DNA of 64,000 bases from Rhodamnia argentea (Eukaryota; Streptophyta; Magnoliopsida; Myrtales; Myrtaceae): NCBI RefSeq assembly GCF_020921035.1, contig NC_063152.1, positions 32,594,494 to 32,658,493 of the forward strand, given 5' to 3'. The notes below the pieces were generated by a model. That model made no database searches. It saw nothing but the letters and a program-made list of their open reading frames with translations, and was not told where the DNA came from. The stretch's first letter is position 1. Each line of letters opens with the position of its first letter. Shown one piece after another: positions 24,901-36,912 of this stretch. The translations under genes were made by a program, and so were the position numbers.

Positions 24901-26254
24901 AAAAAAGGAAAGGAAAGGAATGCCAAGACTGAATTAACAACATAAATGTGAACCTGAATAATATCCCTGTAGTAACAATCTTCAGGTTACCCATTATCTG
25001 ATATGTGGACGTGTCCACATAAGTCAGCGTGGCAAACTGGACATTATTGTGGATCAGATAAATGATTGAAGGAATAGGATATAAGCGCACACTTCTCCAG
25101 TCCGTGGTCATCCTTGTAGAAGGAGTTGTCCTAATTTCTCGCCAGAGTAGCAAACTAGATACAAGTAGCTGTGATGTACGTGAACAATCAAAAAAGCAGT
25201 AAGGTGCTTATTACATCGAGAACTAAAAGAAAAATGAAGAAAACTTATGTTTGAGAAGGTCTTTTCAATGTTATATGGAAGACGTAGGTGCTCTACATGT
25301 TTCGATGATGTATTGCATTAGCTGCGAGAGAATTACCTTGAAACCCTCAGCTAGAAATGGAACGGTTGCATAATCATACTTATAACCCCCATTACTTTGA
25401 GATAGCGTCGTCAAAATTCCCTATCAGAAGAAGTTTTAATTGAGAAAAGCACTGGTCAGGAGGGCAACATATTGTTAATAGCATCGGAATCTAGAAAGTG
25501 AACTAACAACTCAAATAAGGACATTTAAGCAATTCCTATACATTCACCCTGTGGAAGTATCTCATAGCCTCTTAAAAAGCAACTCTAATTCAAAAACAAC
25601 AATTTTGGCCGCTCCCAAAAGGAGAAGACGGTGCGTTGTATTCCTCGTGATATTAAAGCCAATAAAAGTAGGGGCCAAACAACACTGAGATCTTCAAAAA
25701 CCAAAGCATGAACAACAAGACATAAACGCATGGAGACCTTGAAAAGTTCTACAAAGCAACCGAAAAGCATGCTAAAACCACATGTTTTTCCACCAGGCGT
25801 GGCACCTTAGAAAGCATGATCAGTCAATAGGTTTCTGAAACTCATCACCCTCTTACGAGTCCAGTATCAAATTGAAAGAAGTGACAATGCGCCACAGGGC
25901 CATTGGCTATCTGTCCAATCACGAGCTAGTTCGATACCATCACAAACGGCCGGCTCAAGTAAACGCCAAAACACTCCTCCCAACTCGTCTTCACCCCCAA
26001 AACGACCAACCCGATTCACCATTAGAGCTAGCAACACCCCATTTTCGAGCATTCGGTTTAAAATGGGGGTCTCAGAGCGAACGGATCAATCCGCGGTCAG
26101 CGCAACCCGACCGATTCTCAACGAAGCTCAGAAAGCGAACGTATGCTGCGGGAAGAAAACAAGAACAGGAGTACAAGGTATGGGGATCTCGACAGTGTCC
26201 GACCTGAGAACTGGTGAGGACGGTGAGGAGGGCGGCGACGAAGTACCACTGCAT
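21987..26254 (-). CDS. Nucleotide-sugar transporter, CMP-sialic acid transporter 1 type
   Basis: Eight exons: 26254-26204, 25420-25337, 25168-24954, 24794-24716, 23624-23455, 22904-22718, 22321-22244 and 22130-21987. All junctions are GT-AG and in phase, giving 335 residues. It belongs to the drug/metabolite superfamily with about ten membrane helices. Diagnostic stretches are GILTTLSQSNGGYKYDYATV, WREIRTT, IHNNVQFATLTYVDTSTYQI, GNLKIVTTGILFR, GFEKGPWWQRLFDGY, LGSTGLLVSWLMKYADNIVK and VYSTSMAMLLT. The order and wording closely match my memory of Arabidopsis At5g41760 (340 residues). Such proteins exchange nucleotide sugars for nucleotide monophosphates across the Golgi membrane. Plants have little or no sialic acid, so the real substrate is unsettled. 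The start MQWYFVAALLTVLTSSQ matches the family. The last exon's 3' edge is a duplication breakpoint. Confidence 0.93.
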
Positions 26255-26264
26255 CGCGTCGCGT

Positions 26265-26273
26265 TCAACGCAT
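26265..26273 (-). promoter_or_regulatory. Two-codon upstream reading frame before the transporter
   Basis: ATG CGT TGA ends 10 bases before the main ATG at 26254. If transcription starts upstream of 26273, scanning ribosomes meet this minimal frame first, which could lower or condition translation. Confidence 0.35.
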
Positions 26274-29200
26274 GAATCGCTCTCGTATCACTTCGCTTCT
26301 CCTTCTTCGGAGATTCGGAGAGGGATCGTCCACTTCGATTCTGCGATTCCACCGTGTTCTTGTGGCGGGGATCTGCGTCGCGGAACTCGGAGGAGCTTTG
26401 CGAGCTCAGGCTCCTCAGTTTATTTATTTTTGTTTTTCTTTTTCGGCGTCTTTTTTTTTTTTTTTGCAATTCGACTTTAACTCGAATTTCAGTCATAATT
26501 TTTTTTTAAGTCTCGTAAAATGCACCAATTTTGAGTTGATATCCAAATCTGGCCCTTGGGTTGTTTTTTTTTTTGGGTCGGAATAGGTTGTAACATTTCA
26601 TTCATAATAAGAAAAACTACAGTAGTTCGTACTCATAGAGTCACAACATAACATATCCCATAGAAATTGGGTGGTTGAATACACATAAAATAACACTTTT
26701 GGATCTATAACGACATTACCGGGAGAAAACTTAATAGGTGCAAGCTTTGGGTACCAATTCAAATTTGATGTACTTTTATGAGATAAAAAATATTGAGGCT
26801 CTATAATTGGGATTCGAGCCAAAATTGATGATCTAATGTGATGAGACTAATCCATCACATTTATTTAACTCGTGTGCAAGATTACCTTTCAAAAGTTACT
26901 TATATCTAATTGAGTCTTATTGGTCGCTAATTGCTAACGTGGATAATTTTTTTTGTAATATTTTAATATTTTTTTGATTTTTATTTATTTTTGGTTTTTT
27001 CTCTTTTCTTTTTAGTATAATAAATTTAGGACTTTTTGGACAGCTTTTCCCAAGATAGTTACTTCACCACCAGCACCTAGTGACAACTGTGAGTCCCATT
27101 TCCACATGATATAACACAGCCAAACCTATTTTACAACTCATGTTTAAGGGAAATTTCCAAAAGGGGGTATGAAGTGCCCATATTTTCTCAAATAAAAACC
27201 TGTAGTAGACCTTATTTCAATCAAGAGCATGAAGTACTCAAATTATTTTAAAGAAGGATTTAGTCGAAGGGCAGTTTTGTTCTTTATTTTTTTAAAAAAA
27301 TTTCTTCTTTTTTCTTTTTTTTTTTTTTGTTTTTGCCTTTTCTTTTCTTTTTCTTTTTTCTCCCTTCCTCTCCCTAGGCTATCTCCAATGTTAGGTAGGG
27401 GCCACCTGAGCCGGCGTCGAGTGAGGGCGAGGGCAACCCTCACTTAGGCGGGCGAGGGCAATCCTCGTCGGCGTTGATTTGCGCGAGGCCGACGATGGCT
27501 CGAGCAAGGGTAGCTCGACACTACTCGGGTGAGGACGGTTGAGGCCAGCAATGGCCTACGGAGGGGAGGGGAGAAAAAAAGAAAAGGCAAAAAGAAAATA
27601 GAAAAAAATTCAAAAAAAAAAGTAAAGGGCGCAAATTCCCTTTGGCCATATCCTTATTTGAAATAATTTAAGCATTTCATGTCCTAAATAGAAATAAAAT
27701 TCATTTCAGATGCTTATTTGATAAAACGATGGCACTTTAAGCCGTTATTTGAAATAAGATCTACTTCAAGCTTTTATTTGAGAAAATAAGGGTATTTCAT
27801 GCTCTTATTTGAAATTTTCCTCGTGAACAATGAGCCCCATGTATATTTGATAACTCGTTTAGCAACATAACAGGGCAAAATGAGGTAAACGAAAAGGCAA
27901 GGCCCAGTAAAATGGGCCACGATGGATTTGCTTGAATGGCCTATATTTCAATTCATTTGGCATTTTTAAAGCTACAACGTAACTGGAGAACGCAAGTCAA
28001 AAACTAAACTTGAGGTCATGTTCTTCCCTATTCTCCTATTTTTCGCTGATCTCTCGCCCATAGGTAGCTTGATTTCACATTCGAAATTGCCAGAGCGATT
28101 TTCTGTTTTTGCAGCAATTCGAAGCTTTCCATGACTATCTCTCTTCAATCGCCGTTGCTCTCGACGCTAGCGTCGCATCTAAGCATTCATGCTCTTCTCA
28201 GTGGTAGTCGCCTCCCTCCCTCTTCCTCCTCCTCCCCACCACCCCACCCCCACCCCCCACCCACCCAATTCGATTCATCCATTTGATAGGTCTAAGCATC
28301 GAATTTCATGAGTCAAAAAATAACTTCTTTTGTGGATTAGCCAAGGCCTTTTAACATAACATAGAGATGTTTATCAATGTTTGGATTCTCAGATAGGTAT
28401 TCTGATTATCATTTACCATATGCTAAACTATGCCCAAGTCACAGCATAATGAGCAAAAAGCAGCTAGTGCGCAAGTAAGACCTGCTAACAACGACCCCCA
28501 AAACTCCCATCTTCATGCAAAAAGTTGGGCTGCTTCTCGCATCATGACTTTCAAATATTAAGTGGTTGGCGTATCACACTTGACCCGAGTAATTGCAGCA
28601 TAAATTTAAGACAACCAGCGATTGCAGCATAAATCAAGACCCATCTAACTTCCTTCTACTAGAAATAAGAGCACAAACAAAGAGTGACAAGCGATTGAAC
28701 TCTCCAGGTTTGAGGAAGAAAGTCCATGCTCGGGGTGGGTCGGCCTCAAAATCTTACGGCTTTGCCGAGTACCTTTATCACAACACCTACCTGTCTATGA
28801 ATAATCGTCTCTTTATGTCACACTCGGATGATATTCTCAGATCACTGGTCATCTTCACTCTCAGAGCTGCATAAATTGCCAAGAGTCACAACATGGATTG
28901 ACACTAGTCTCCGCAATCGAACTTGTGATGGAGCAGCTACTGAATGCACAACCATCCTCACACAAGATGATCGCTTGATTACAGAAGAACAAAAAATATA
29001 AACCACCACTGATCTGAATCGACGGAACATAAATGGATAATGAAGAGAGATTGCAACAAACAAGAGCACAGATGAAGAGGAATAGATTCCAAAAAGATCC
29101 AACTGCTCTATACTTGTTAATCCATAATCCAGATCCAGATGGTTGATTTTTGTACACCATGTTCAAGAAACTGATAAAAAGAATAAGATGAAAAACTTAT

Positions 29201-29360
29201 ATGCACAGAACCAGCAGAAACTGCAAACAGCAGGCAATGGCACAAGAAGGTCAAGGCAAAAGGCTACAAAAACACGAGACCTGCTGACCAAATAGCCCTC
29301 AATGACTGCAGCTCTTCCTCGCGTCATTATCACAAATAATCAAGGACTTATATTCCCATA
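26274..29360. other. Spacer between transporter and coiled-coil gene A
   Basis: It begins with the transporter's upstream region (GC-rich to about 26400). It then holds AT-rich sequence, a TIR element (27146-27822) and a short GC-richer patch at 28130-28260. That patch contains an ATG-led 24-codon stretch ending at a GT (28130-28202), which resembles an orphan first exon, but no partner exon was found. No other gene is supported. Confidence 0.4.
27146..27822. mobile_element. Non-autonomous TIR element with GC-rich core, copy 1
   Basis: Left end GGGAAATTTCC followed by ATTTTCTCAAATAAAAACC; right end, reversed, GGAAAATTTCAAATAAG followed by ATTTTCTCAAATAAAAGC. Inner inverted units continue for about 100 bases on each side. 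The core (27395-27560) is rich in GAGGGC and CGAGG words and has no sustained frame. A longer relative is at 50576-51442. No transposase. Confidence 0.65.
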
Positions 29361-32300
29361 CTATGAGGATGGAAAAAAGGGATCCTCTTTCTTCCGGTAC
29401 ATTATAAACAACTGCTCGGAGTGTTCAATAGCTATACTCCTGCAGACAATCAGGCCTTCTGGGTCGTGATCATGCAAATCCTTTACAGATTTTTTCAGCT
29501 TACCTTCTGGATCTCCACCTGTTAGAAACTCAGCCAAAGAGATTTTGCTGCGACAATGGTGAAATCAAGAGTGCAATTGTTAAACTACTGAACAATTAAT
29601 AATCTACACATGAGAGATTAGTTTTCTTACTATAGTGATTCCAGCAAACAAATGACAAGGTGCGAGTTCCCATGCCACCAAGAACCAGAATGCACATCAA
29701 CTTATTTACACCCTCACAAAGGCCCAAGAGCAAATCCCTTTGCTACACGTACACCCATTTGACACATTAACATAGCAGAACACTTTGATAGAAAGGGCAA
29801 AAGGCTCATTTTAACTCTTGGGACACTACCCCAAAAGCCACACCTCTAAAAAGTAAAATTTTGTACTGTTATGACGAAACCCAACATAAGAACAGCATAT
29901 TTGAGGAACATTTCTATGGTCACTGGAAGTAAAAACCATCCATAGAGAGTTGTAATTGTGGCAGTGACCACTTCACAAGAAATATTCAAGCAGGCGCTCC
30001 TACCGAGAGAGATTCAAAGGATCGGATCCCCATTATTTTAAGGTGCTTGTGCTCCTTTGCCTTTGATGAACTTGACTTTTAACACTTTCACAAAGGAGGT
30101 TTGTGGAGGAGTTGTTTTTTTTCTGCAGCTGCTTGACTATTAGCCCGACCGTAACAACCGAAAGGCATATACTAGATGGAGGAGCAATCATATATCCATA
30201 TCCAAACATAGGTCAAATTACCATAAATTGGTTCCAGTTTAAAAGAAGCATCCATGTAACATGCGCATCCCTTGGTGCTTGCATGTTTTAATCCTTTCAA
30301 GAAGTTTCTTAATCAAATTTTTATTCATCCAACGAATGATGAACAGCTTCCAGATCTAAATAACTACATCAACAAAGTCCATTTGCATGGGCCACAAATT
30401 ACATAATGACGTTAGCATGTTATAAACAGCCACATGCATCTGCCAACTTCTGGTTGACATGGACGCACAGAAAATTTTTGAATGGTGTAACTAAAACTCT
30501 GCAAGCTGAGTAAATTGGAACTCCCCTTTGCACATGAATAGACAAGCACATTATGCATGGATGACCAAACATGGAAAATAAAATGACGTGGTGTCTATGG
30601 TAATACCTTGGTGCAAGGAGGCCACTGAATCCCTGGCAGGCGCTCCTCTCCATTGACTTTGATCTTTGCCGTCTATAAAGTGCGCAAAAGGCCTTCATGC
30701 ATAACTCATCATCCTTGGAGATATCAGAAATCATATTTGCCACATACTTCCAACGTTCTTTGTGCGAAGAACTTCCATCATCTGACTTAGCAGATGCTGA
30801 ACCAGCCCCATTTTCATGCCTAATGGGGTTGACCCCAGTTGACTTACTCAAGCTGTTATCCGAGTCTGTTTCTCTGATATTTTTCTGTGCAAATTGTTTG
30901 AGGGAAGCCAAGATATCCCGCAGAGATTGGTTCAAAGGGTCATCAGAAACAGAAGAAACCGAATCTGATAACCAAATATCAACAGAAACACTGTTAGCTG
31001 CATGAAGCAGACCTTGATTCATTATGCTTATGCAAATACTGATTGTTGAAGCGCCCTCTAATTTCTCAATTAGAACAAAACACAAACCTCTTTTCCTTTT
31101 GAGCTTTTTGTTCCCTTTCTCATCATTTCCTCTACCACAACATTTATCCCCTGATAGCATTTCAGATGGGCCACTGCAGTCGTCATCACTGTCAATTATC
31201 TCAACAATTGGGGAACTTCCATCACCTGGCAAGGCAAGAAAAAAAAAAAAGTTTGGGACAATCAACATTTGAAGCTTGACAAAACGCTAGGAAATTGGAA
31301 GCTAAGTGCTCATTCTAATTAGCAAGGTGAAGAACACATATAATTGCTAACAAATCTCATAAATCTTACTAAAAGCAGGAAGTTGCTGTTACTCGAAAGC
31401 AAAAATGCCAAAAACACTATGTGTTCAGCTCGGGACACTTACAACTTAAGTGTCTTTTATAACTATACATGTGAAACGCAACTACCAAGAATCCAGTCCT
31501 GCAAATCATATACTAAGCAAGGGCCTGGATAGTTAAGTTGTACCATAGCCATACTTAACAGTAATAAAAAGAAACAAGGAAATTCCATCGAATCCAATAA
31601 ATCCAACCCTTTTGTTTCTTTCTATGTCATCTTTCTCGCCAGTGTGCATTTCAGGCCGTAGCACCAGCAATGTAAGTCCTGTTTATCCTCATAATATTGC
31701 AGAAGATACACTCAAATCATCAGTTGCCAACATATGAGCTAATTTACTTACCCTGTAAAACTCTGTCCTCTTTCCCCAGAGATTTCCGACTTGGACCCAC
31801 CAACGGGGACAAGCAAGTGCCTGTACCAAAATCCCGCTTCTTTCTCGCATTGTGAGTGAAGGAGACACTACCGCCACCATTAGAATCATTTCCACACTGA
31901 GTAGAGCCACGATCACCAAATCCATTCGCATCGATTAAGACATCAGGCTCTGGCAGGACCTGAGATTCACCATCTCTGTTACCCAACAGCGTTGAAGTGT
32001 CTCTTTCCAGCTGCGAGAGCCTCTCGTCCAAATCCTTGTATTTCTTCGCCCAAACGCGAACCTGACTCTCTGATTCCCTCTTTTCATCCTCCAATTCGTC
32101 AATCTTCCTTTTCTGCTCATCGAATACCACCTTCAAGCTCGTTTGTCCTCCCCCTCTCCCCACTTTCTCCATAAGAACTTGATACACATCCTCGGCGATC
32201 CCCGGTCTCACAGCCGCCACCACACACTCATCACTACTCTCCCTACACTTCAATAGCTCCTCCTCCAGGCGTTTATTCTTCAGTTTCACACGCTGAAACT

Positions 32301-32379
32301 CATTCCTAAGCGACTGATTCTCGCTTCTCAGGTGCTCGAGCTCGTGGTAAATATCACCGGGTTCCGAGGCAGAGCTCAT
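29361..32379 (-). CDS. Coiled-coil nuclear-type protein, gene A of a tandem trio
   Basis: Four exons, 32379-31752, 31225-31088, 30964-30607 and 29547-29361, in phase throughout (1, 1, 2), give 436 residues. Residues 1-140 are a charged coiled coil (ELEHLRSENQSLRNEF). Around residue 210 begins GDGSSPIVEIIDSDDD; VEII followed by acidic residues fits a SUMO-interacting motif. A basic cluster KKLKRKR follows and could be a nuclear signal. The C-terminal domain has DDELCMKAFCALYRRQR, then in the last exon LAEFLTGGDPEGKLKKSV and EHSEQLFIMYRKKEDPFF. I do not recognise a family name. Genes at 36913-39836 and 47694-49781 share this plan. The function is unknown; a nuclear protein that assembles through its coiled coil is the reasonable inference. 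Confidence 0.85.
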
Positions 32380-34264
32380 GGCGGCTCAAGATGCAAAGAG
32401 CGCCGGAAAACTTACCAGGCTCGGAGAAGAGGGGCAACGTCGTCTTCGCTGGCGAGCGATCACGGCGAGAGGAGCTCCGGAAGAGCGAGAAGGTTCCAGA
32501 GAGCCGAAAGGCAGGAAATGGGGTTTCTGCGAGCAGGAAATGCGCGTGGGAGGAGGGTGGCAGAAGAGGAAAGGCCAGAGTTCGTAGGATGGGTCGGAGC
32601 TTTTTCCGGTTAACTAAGCAAGGATTAGCGGCTAATTTCACGTAACGCTGAACAAAGAAACCGGCTACTTGGGGAAGCCGGTTTGATCTTTCCGAAGCAC
32701 CGAATTTCTGTCTTTCACAATCACAACGTGCCACGTGGCATTTCCCCTAAAAAAAACCAAAACATTTGTTGCTCTTTCATAATTGAATGGAGATCGGCTC
32801 TCGAGTGCAAAATAGAAGACAGAACCCCACATTTCTTTCGACCAAAAAAAAAATTTATCTTAATTTTTCCGGAGTTAGGAAGCACGGATATTACATATTT
32901 TCATCTGTTCTTTTTTTTTTTTTTTTTCTGTTTCGAGCTATTGGGGTAGCTTGTGTAATTTCCTTTTTGTTTTAGGGTCTTTATCTCGAAGGAAAATTAT
33001 TTTCGATAGATTATTTTTTTAATTTTCTCGCATTTAGATCTTTAAAAATTAACCGGTCTTCGGAAAAGTTTCATACGAACAAAGCTTAGATCGGAAGGCA
33101 ATGACTTTCCATTTTGACCCAAAAAAAAAGAAATTACTTGAAAATATTTACTTGGGCATCTACATCTATTCAGTAAAATAGATTACGCTCACAAAACGCA
33201 GAATTAATCATCTAATTCTCTCACCTCGCACGGCTCCCACTGTCTTCCCCCCTGAGGGCTCGCGAGAATCCTTCTCGAGAATCGCGTTCTGTTTAAACAT
33301 ATCTCGGAGCTTAAGCGGTCCAAACAAACCCGGTTCGAGTTTCCACCCGAGAAAGGAAACACGGCTCAAGTGAAAGCGACCGAGTCGGGGACTCTATCTT
33401 CGACTTTGTTTGTTTGCGCATTATTACTCTGCACGACGAAGCTGGAGGGAAGAATGCAGTATGTAATGATAAGTGGGTATCATCCTCTCTTCATTGAATG
33501 ATAAAGCTGCGCGCGAAGGAATTTGAAGGCAGCTCCTTGTAATGCCGAAGTTGGTGGGTTTTCTTCATTAAATTACACTCTACAGTGAATCAGTTAGTTG
33601 AATTTTCGCGGTTAGAATTTGTGTAATTCCTCGAGTGAGATTTCACTAAAAATTATGAAGGGATAAATACATAACGAGTCAAAATAATTTTCATCGACTG
33701 ATTACTTCAAGAGATACACGCAATCATTTGCAAAAAAATATTTTTCAAATTATTCATTTTTTTCGCGAAACAGTCGGGGATATATTTTTTTTATTTTTGC
33801 ACGCAACAATCGGTAATTTCAAATTTTGCCCAATTCACATGTATCATTGGATGAGGTGGGCCCCACGCGAGGCCGCCCTATCGAATAATGCATGAGTTGG
33901 AGTCATACGCGTGAAGAAGAGCGAGAGCGGTTGATACTTACTTTATGATGTGTGGTGTTGCATTAAGTAGGCATTACTTTTAGAATGCAAATTCTTTATT
34001 TTCTCAGAATGTACCCTTTCACCAAATGTAGGATTTCAATTATTAATCTCATTTCACTCTTTTTTTTTTTAATCTCATAGAAGATCCCATTTTTTTTTTT
34101 CAAAATTGTTCATGTCATTTCGTTCCGTTCTGTCCTACCAAAATTAGTTATATCAGGCGGATGTGGTCATATAACGAATATAAAGAACCACTAATTCTAG
34201 CTCAAATATTCACATTTCCGTGGTGTTAAATCGGCGAAGACATTAAGTAATTTTTGAAATGTAT
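32380..34264. other. Spacer upstream of coiled-coil gene A
   Basis: GC-richer to about 32650 (promoter and leader of gene A), then AT-rich. Bases 33616-33660 match, in inverse orientation, 45395-45450 (shared string GTGAAATCTCACTCGAGGAA), which indicates a dispersed repeat. No gene seen. Confidence 0.4.
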
Positions 34265-36180
34265 TGGCGGGCAACTTATTTAACCTACAACTTATTAGCA
34301 ATTCACCAGCATGTTTTCAAGAAAACCGGCATTTATTTGCCCTTCTAATATTACCAACGGATTTACACATTTATTTACCCTTCTATTATTACCAACGGAT
34401 TTATCAGTTTTTTTTCAGCAAAAGTACAAGCAGAGTGTCAATGTTTATGTACGGCGCTAACTTTGATGCCAATATTTTTTTTAATCACTTAAGTGCCAAA
34501 TAGGAGAAAAAACAATCATTGAAGTGCCAATTCTGGCAAAAAATGATTATTTAAGTGTCAATTCAGGTCAAACAGTACACGTGGCATTTTTTTATTAATT
34601 TTTTAATACTACGTGTCAATTTTTTTTAACAAAATCAACTCACGTGGCATCCACGTGGACTGTTCAACTTAAAAATAGTTAATTTTTTTAAAAAGTTAAA
34701 ATTAAATAGAAATTAACCTAAAAAATAAAATAAAATAAAAAAGAAGCATGAGTTTGCAACGACGAGAGTTATGAGCCCTCATCGCCACCACCCCCACCAT
34801 CACCGGTGGGGGGCACCTGGCCTCACCGACCCTAGTGAGGCCTCGGGGAGGGGGGGGTCGTCGGGGCTCGATGACCCCCTCAGCCATCTCCCACCCCTCG
34901 CTGGCCATTGTCGGCGATGGAGCGGGTGGCAGCGACGAGAGTCGTGTGAACCCTTGCCGCCGCAACAAACCTCTTTATTTATTTACTTTTTAATATTTTT
35001 AACTTTCGGCTTAAGTGATCTCGAAAAAAATATTTATCTCCAATTGAACTATCAACTGATTTTCGCTATACAACTCTCATATAAGTTACTTATAAAATTG
35101 AATTTGTTCGTTCTAAAATCATTTCCAACCAGCTACCATTTTGTAATTCCAGAGATTACCAACGTGTTCAAATAGCCAACTCTCAAATCAGGCAACGCCC
35201 ATATTAAGTGCCAAATCTCACAATAGTTCATCAATTTTATTTTGTATGGGTCGTCAATGAGTTAAAGTTACCACTTGTCATACGAAACTATTCCAAAATA
35301 ACTTGGCAACGTTCATTTGCGTAACTTAAACTACTAGCTCTTACTTGAGTCTATTACCAACATTTATTTGATTATTTAAAAATTACCAATTAATCCATTA
35401 ATTGCACAGCTTACCAAAGTGTAAAAGTCACAGGTTGAATCGATTACCAATGCTTATTTGACTGTTTCAGTTTTACCAATTATCCCAATAACTTACCAAC
35501 TTTTATTTGCACAATTTATCAACATCTTAGAGACACCAACTTCTATGGGAAATACCGACTCTAATTCGATTCCACTTACTTACTTTTATTAGATTGTTTC
35601 AAAAGTACCACCCATTCAAATAATTTGCGGAGCTTACCGATAGGTTTCTGATGACTCACTTTTACGCAAAAATACCGACATTTTCTTGAAATTATCGACT
35701 ATGATAATAGTTTCCCGCCATTTATTTCTGGGGCTTATGTTATCGATTCTTATTTGAGTCAGTTATCAAAATTTGTTCAACCCGTTTTCAAATTACCGAC
35801 TGCTTCAACAATCAGCCAACATTTATTTATGCAAATTACCAATTAACGAAGCTATTAATTCTTATATGAAATAACCAACTCTTAATTGAGTCCACTAACC
35901 CGTTTATTTGTCTTTTCAAAGTACGAATGCTTCTAATAATTTTCAGAGATATCATCAATTCTTTTCAATGTACCACATCCATTCGTAGAGCCTAAGTTAC
36001 CAGTATTTAATGTATAATTACTAACTTTGTTTAAATCAGCTTCCCACATTGTTTGATCGTTTCATAATTGCGAGCTGTTACAGTAATCGCCCGACATACG
36101 ATGCTTTGACTATGATAAGAAATTACGGACTCTTGTATGAAATTACATTTATACTCTTGTTTGGTAAATTTAATGCATTG
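34265..36180. repeat. Degenerate tandem array, interrupted
   Basis: Variants of 'GAGTCNNTTACCAACNNTTATTTG ... TTTCAAAATTACCAA' recur at about 35347, 35437, 35569, 35756, 35888 and 36034. Spacing is roughly 90-190 bases, most often near 132. Related units (ATTACCAACGGATTTA twice, 34349-34404) lie left of a TIR element at 34418-35035 that appears to split the array. No frame or known satellite recognised. Confidence 0.55.
34418..35035. mobile_element. TIR element with GC-rich core, right end missing
   Basis: The left 70 bases align with the left arm of the element at 2402-3126 (GCAAAAG, GTGTCAA, TACGGC, CACTTAAGTGCCAAA). The GC-rich core begins with the same TTTGCAACGACGAGAG wording and includes a GGGGGG run. 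The right arm with CACTTAAGTG cannot be found; only GCTTAAGTGATC near 35010 remains. It is therefore truncated or rearranged. Confidence 0.55.
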
Positions 36181-36912
36181 GTAACTAACTCAATTAAATA
36201 TTGATTAACTATTAAGATAATAGTTAAGTTGAAAAAATCAAATAAACTTTCGTAAGCGACTCAAATCAATGTTGGTAATTTTGTGTACCATTCATTAATT
36301 TGGACACGTCGGTAGCCTACGAAAAGGAACATCAGTTAATATTCGGAAATAGTCGACACTCTGAAATAATCGAATAATGTGAGTAGTTTTCTAAAATTCT
36401 TGCTGCTACTGTAAGTGTTACAGTATGCTAAACACCCTGTGAAAGCTACAGTACTCATCTTCACAGCTGAAACTGTCGTGAGAAAGTCGTATGAAACAGC
36501 TTGCAGACTAACATAACCTTTGTCCTAGTGCAACCTTGGAAAAAAGAGAGAGAGACAGTAACAAATTAGTGCTTGTAGAACAGCTTCTCTTCATATCCTC
36601 CACAGCTTTTGGAAGAACTAATAGTCCTTGTGGTGCATTTTCAAACGAAGCTCCTTGCTGTATTCATGAGCTATATACTTACATATAAACAAGCCCGGTG
36701 AGAGCGATCGATGACTTTCATGTGATGAAGAGAGTGAAGAAAACACTGTGCAAATGTCCGAGCAATGAGCCGCTATGTGGAATGCAATGGAGCATACAGG
36801 TCGAACAAATAGCTACTAACAAGAAGACCCATAGAAACCATCTTTGCCACAAACCTCAAGCAGCATTTAGCCTCAGGAACCTTCCAGAAAACAAGAAGTT
36901 AACTCCCTCTGT
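36181..36912. other. Spacer and 3' flank of coiled-coil gene B
   Basis: AT-rich to 36400, then a region with repeated TACAGTA words (36410-36460). The probable 3' UTR of gene B occupies roughly 36700-36912. No separate gene. Confidence 0.4.

Noticed and set aside
28130-28202. Possible orphan first exon (MTISLQSPLLSTLASHLSIH...) ending at a GT
   Set aside because: No downstream exon with continuing homology was found before gene A on the other strand.
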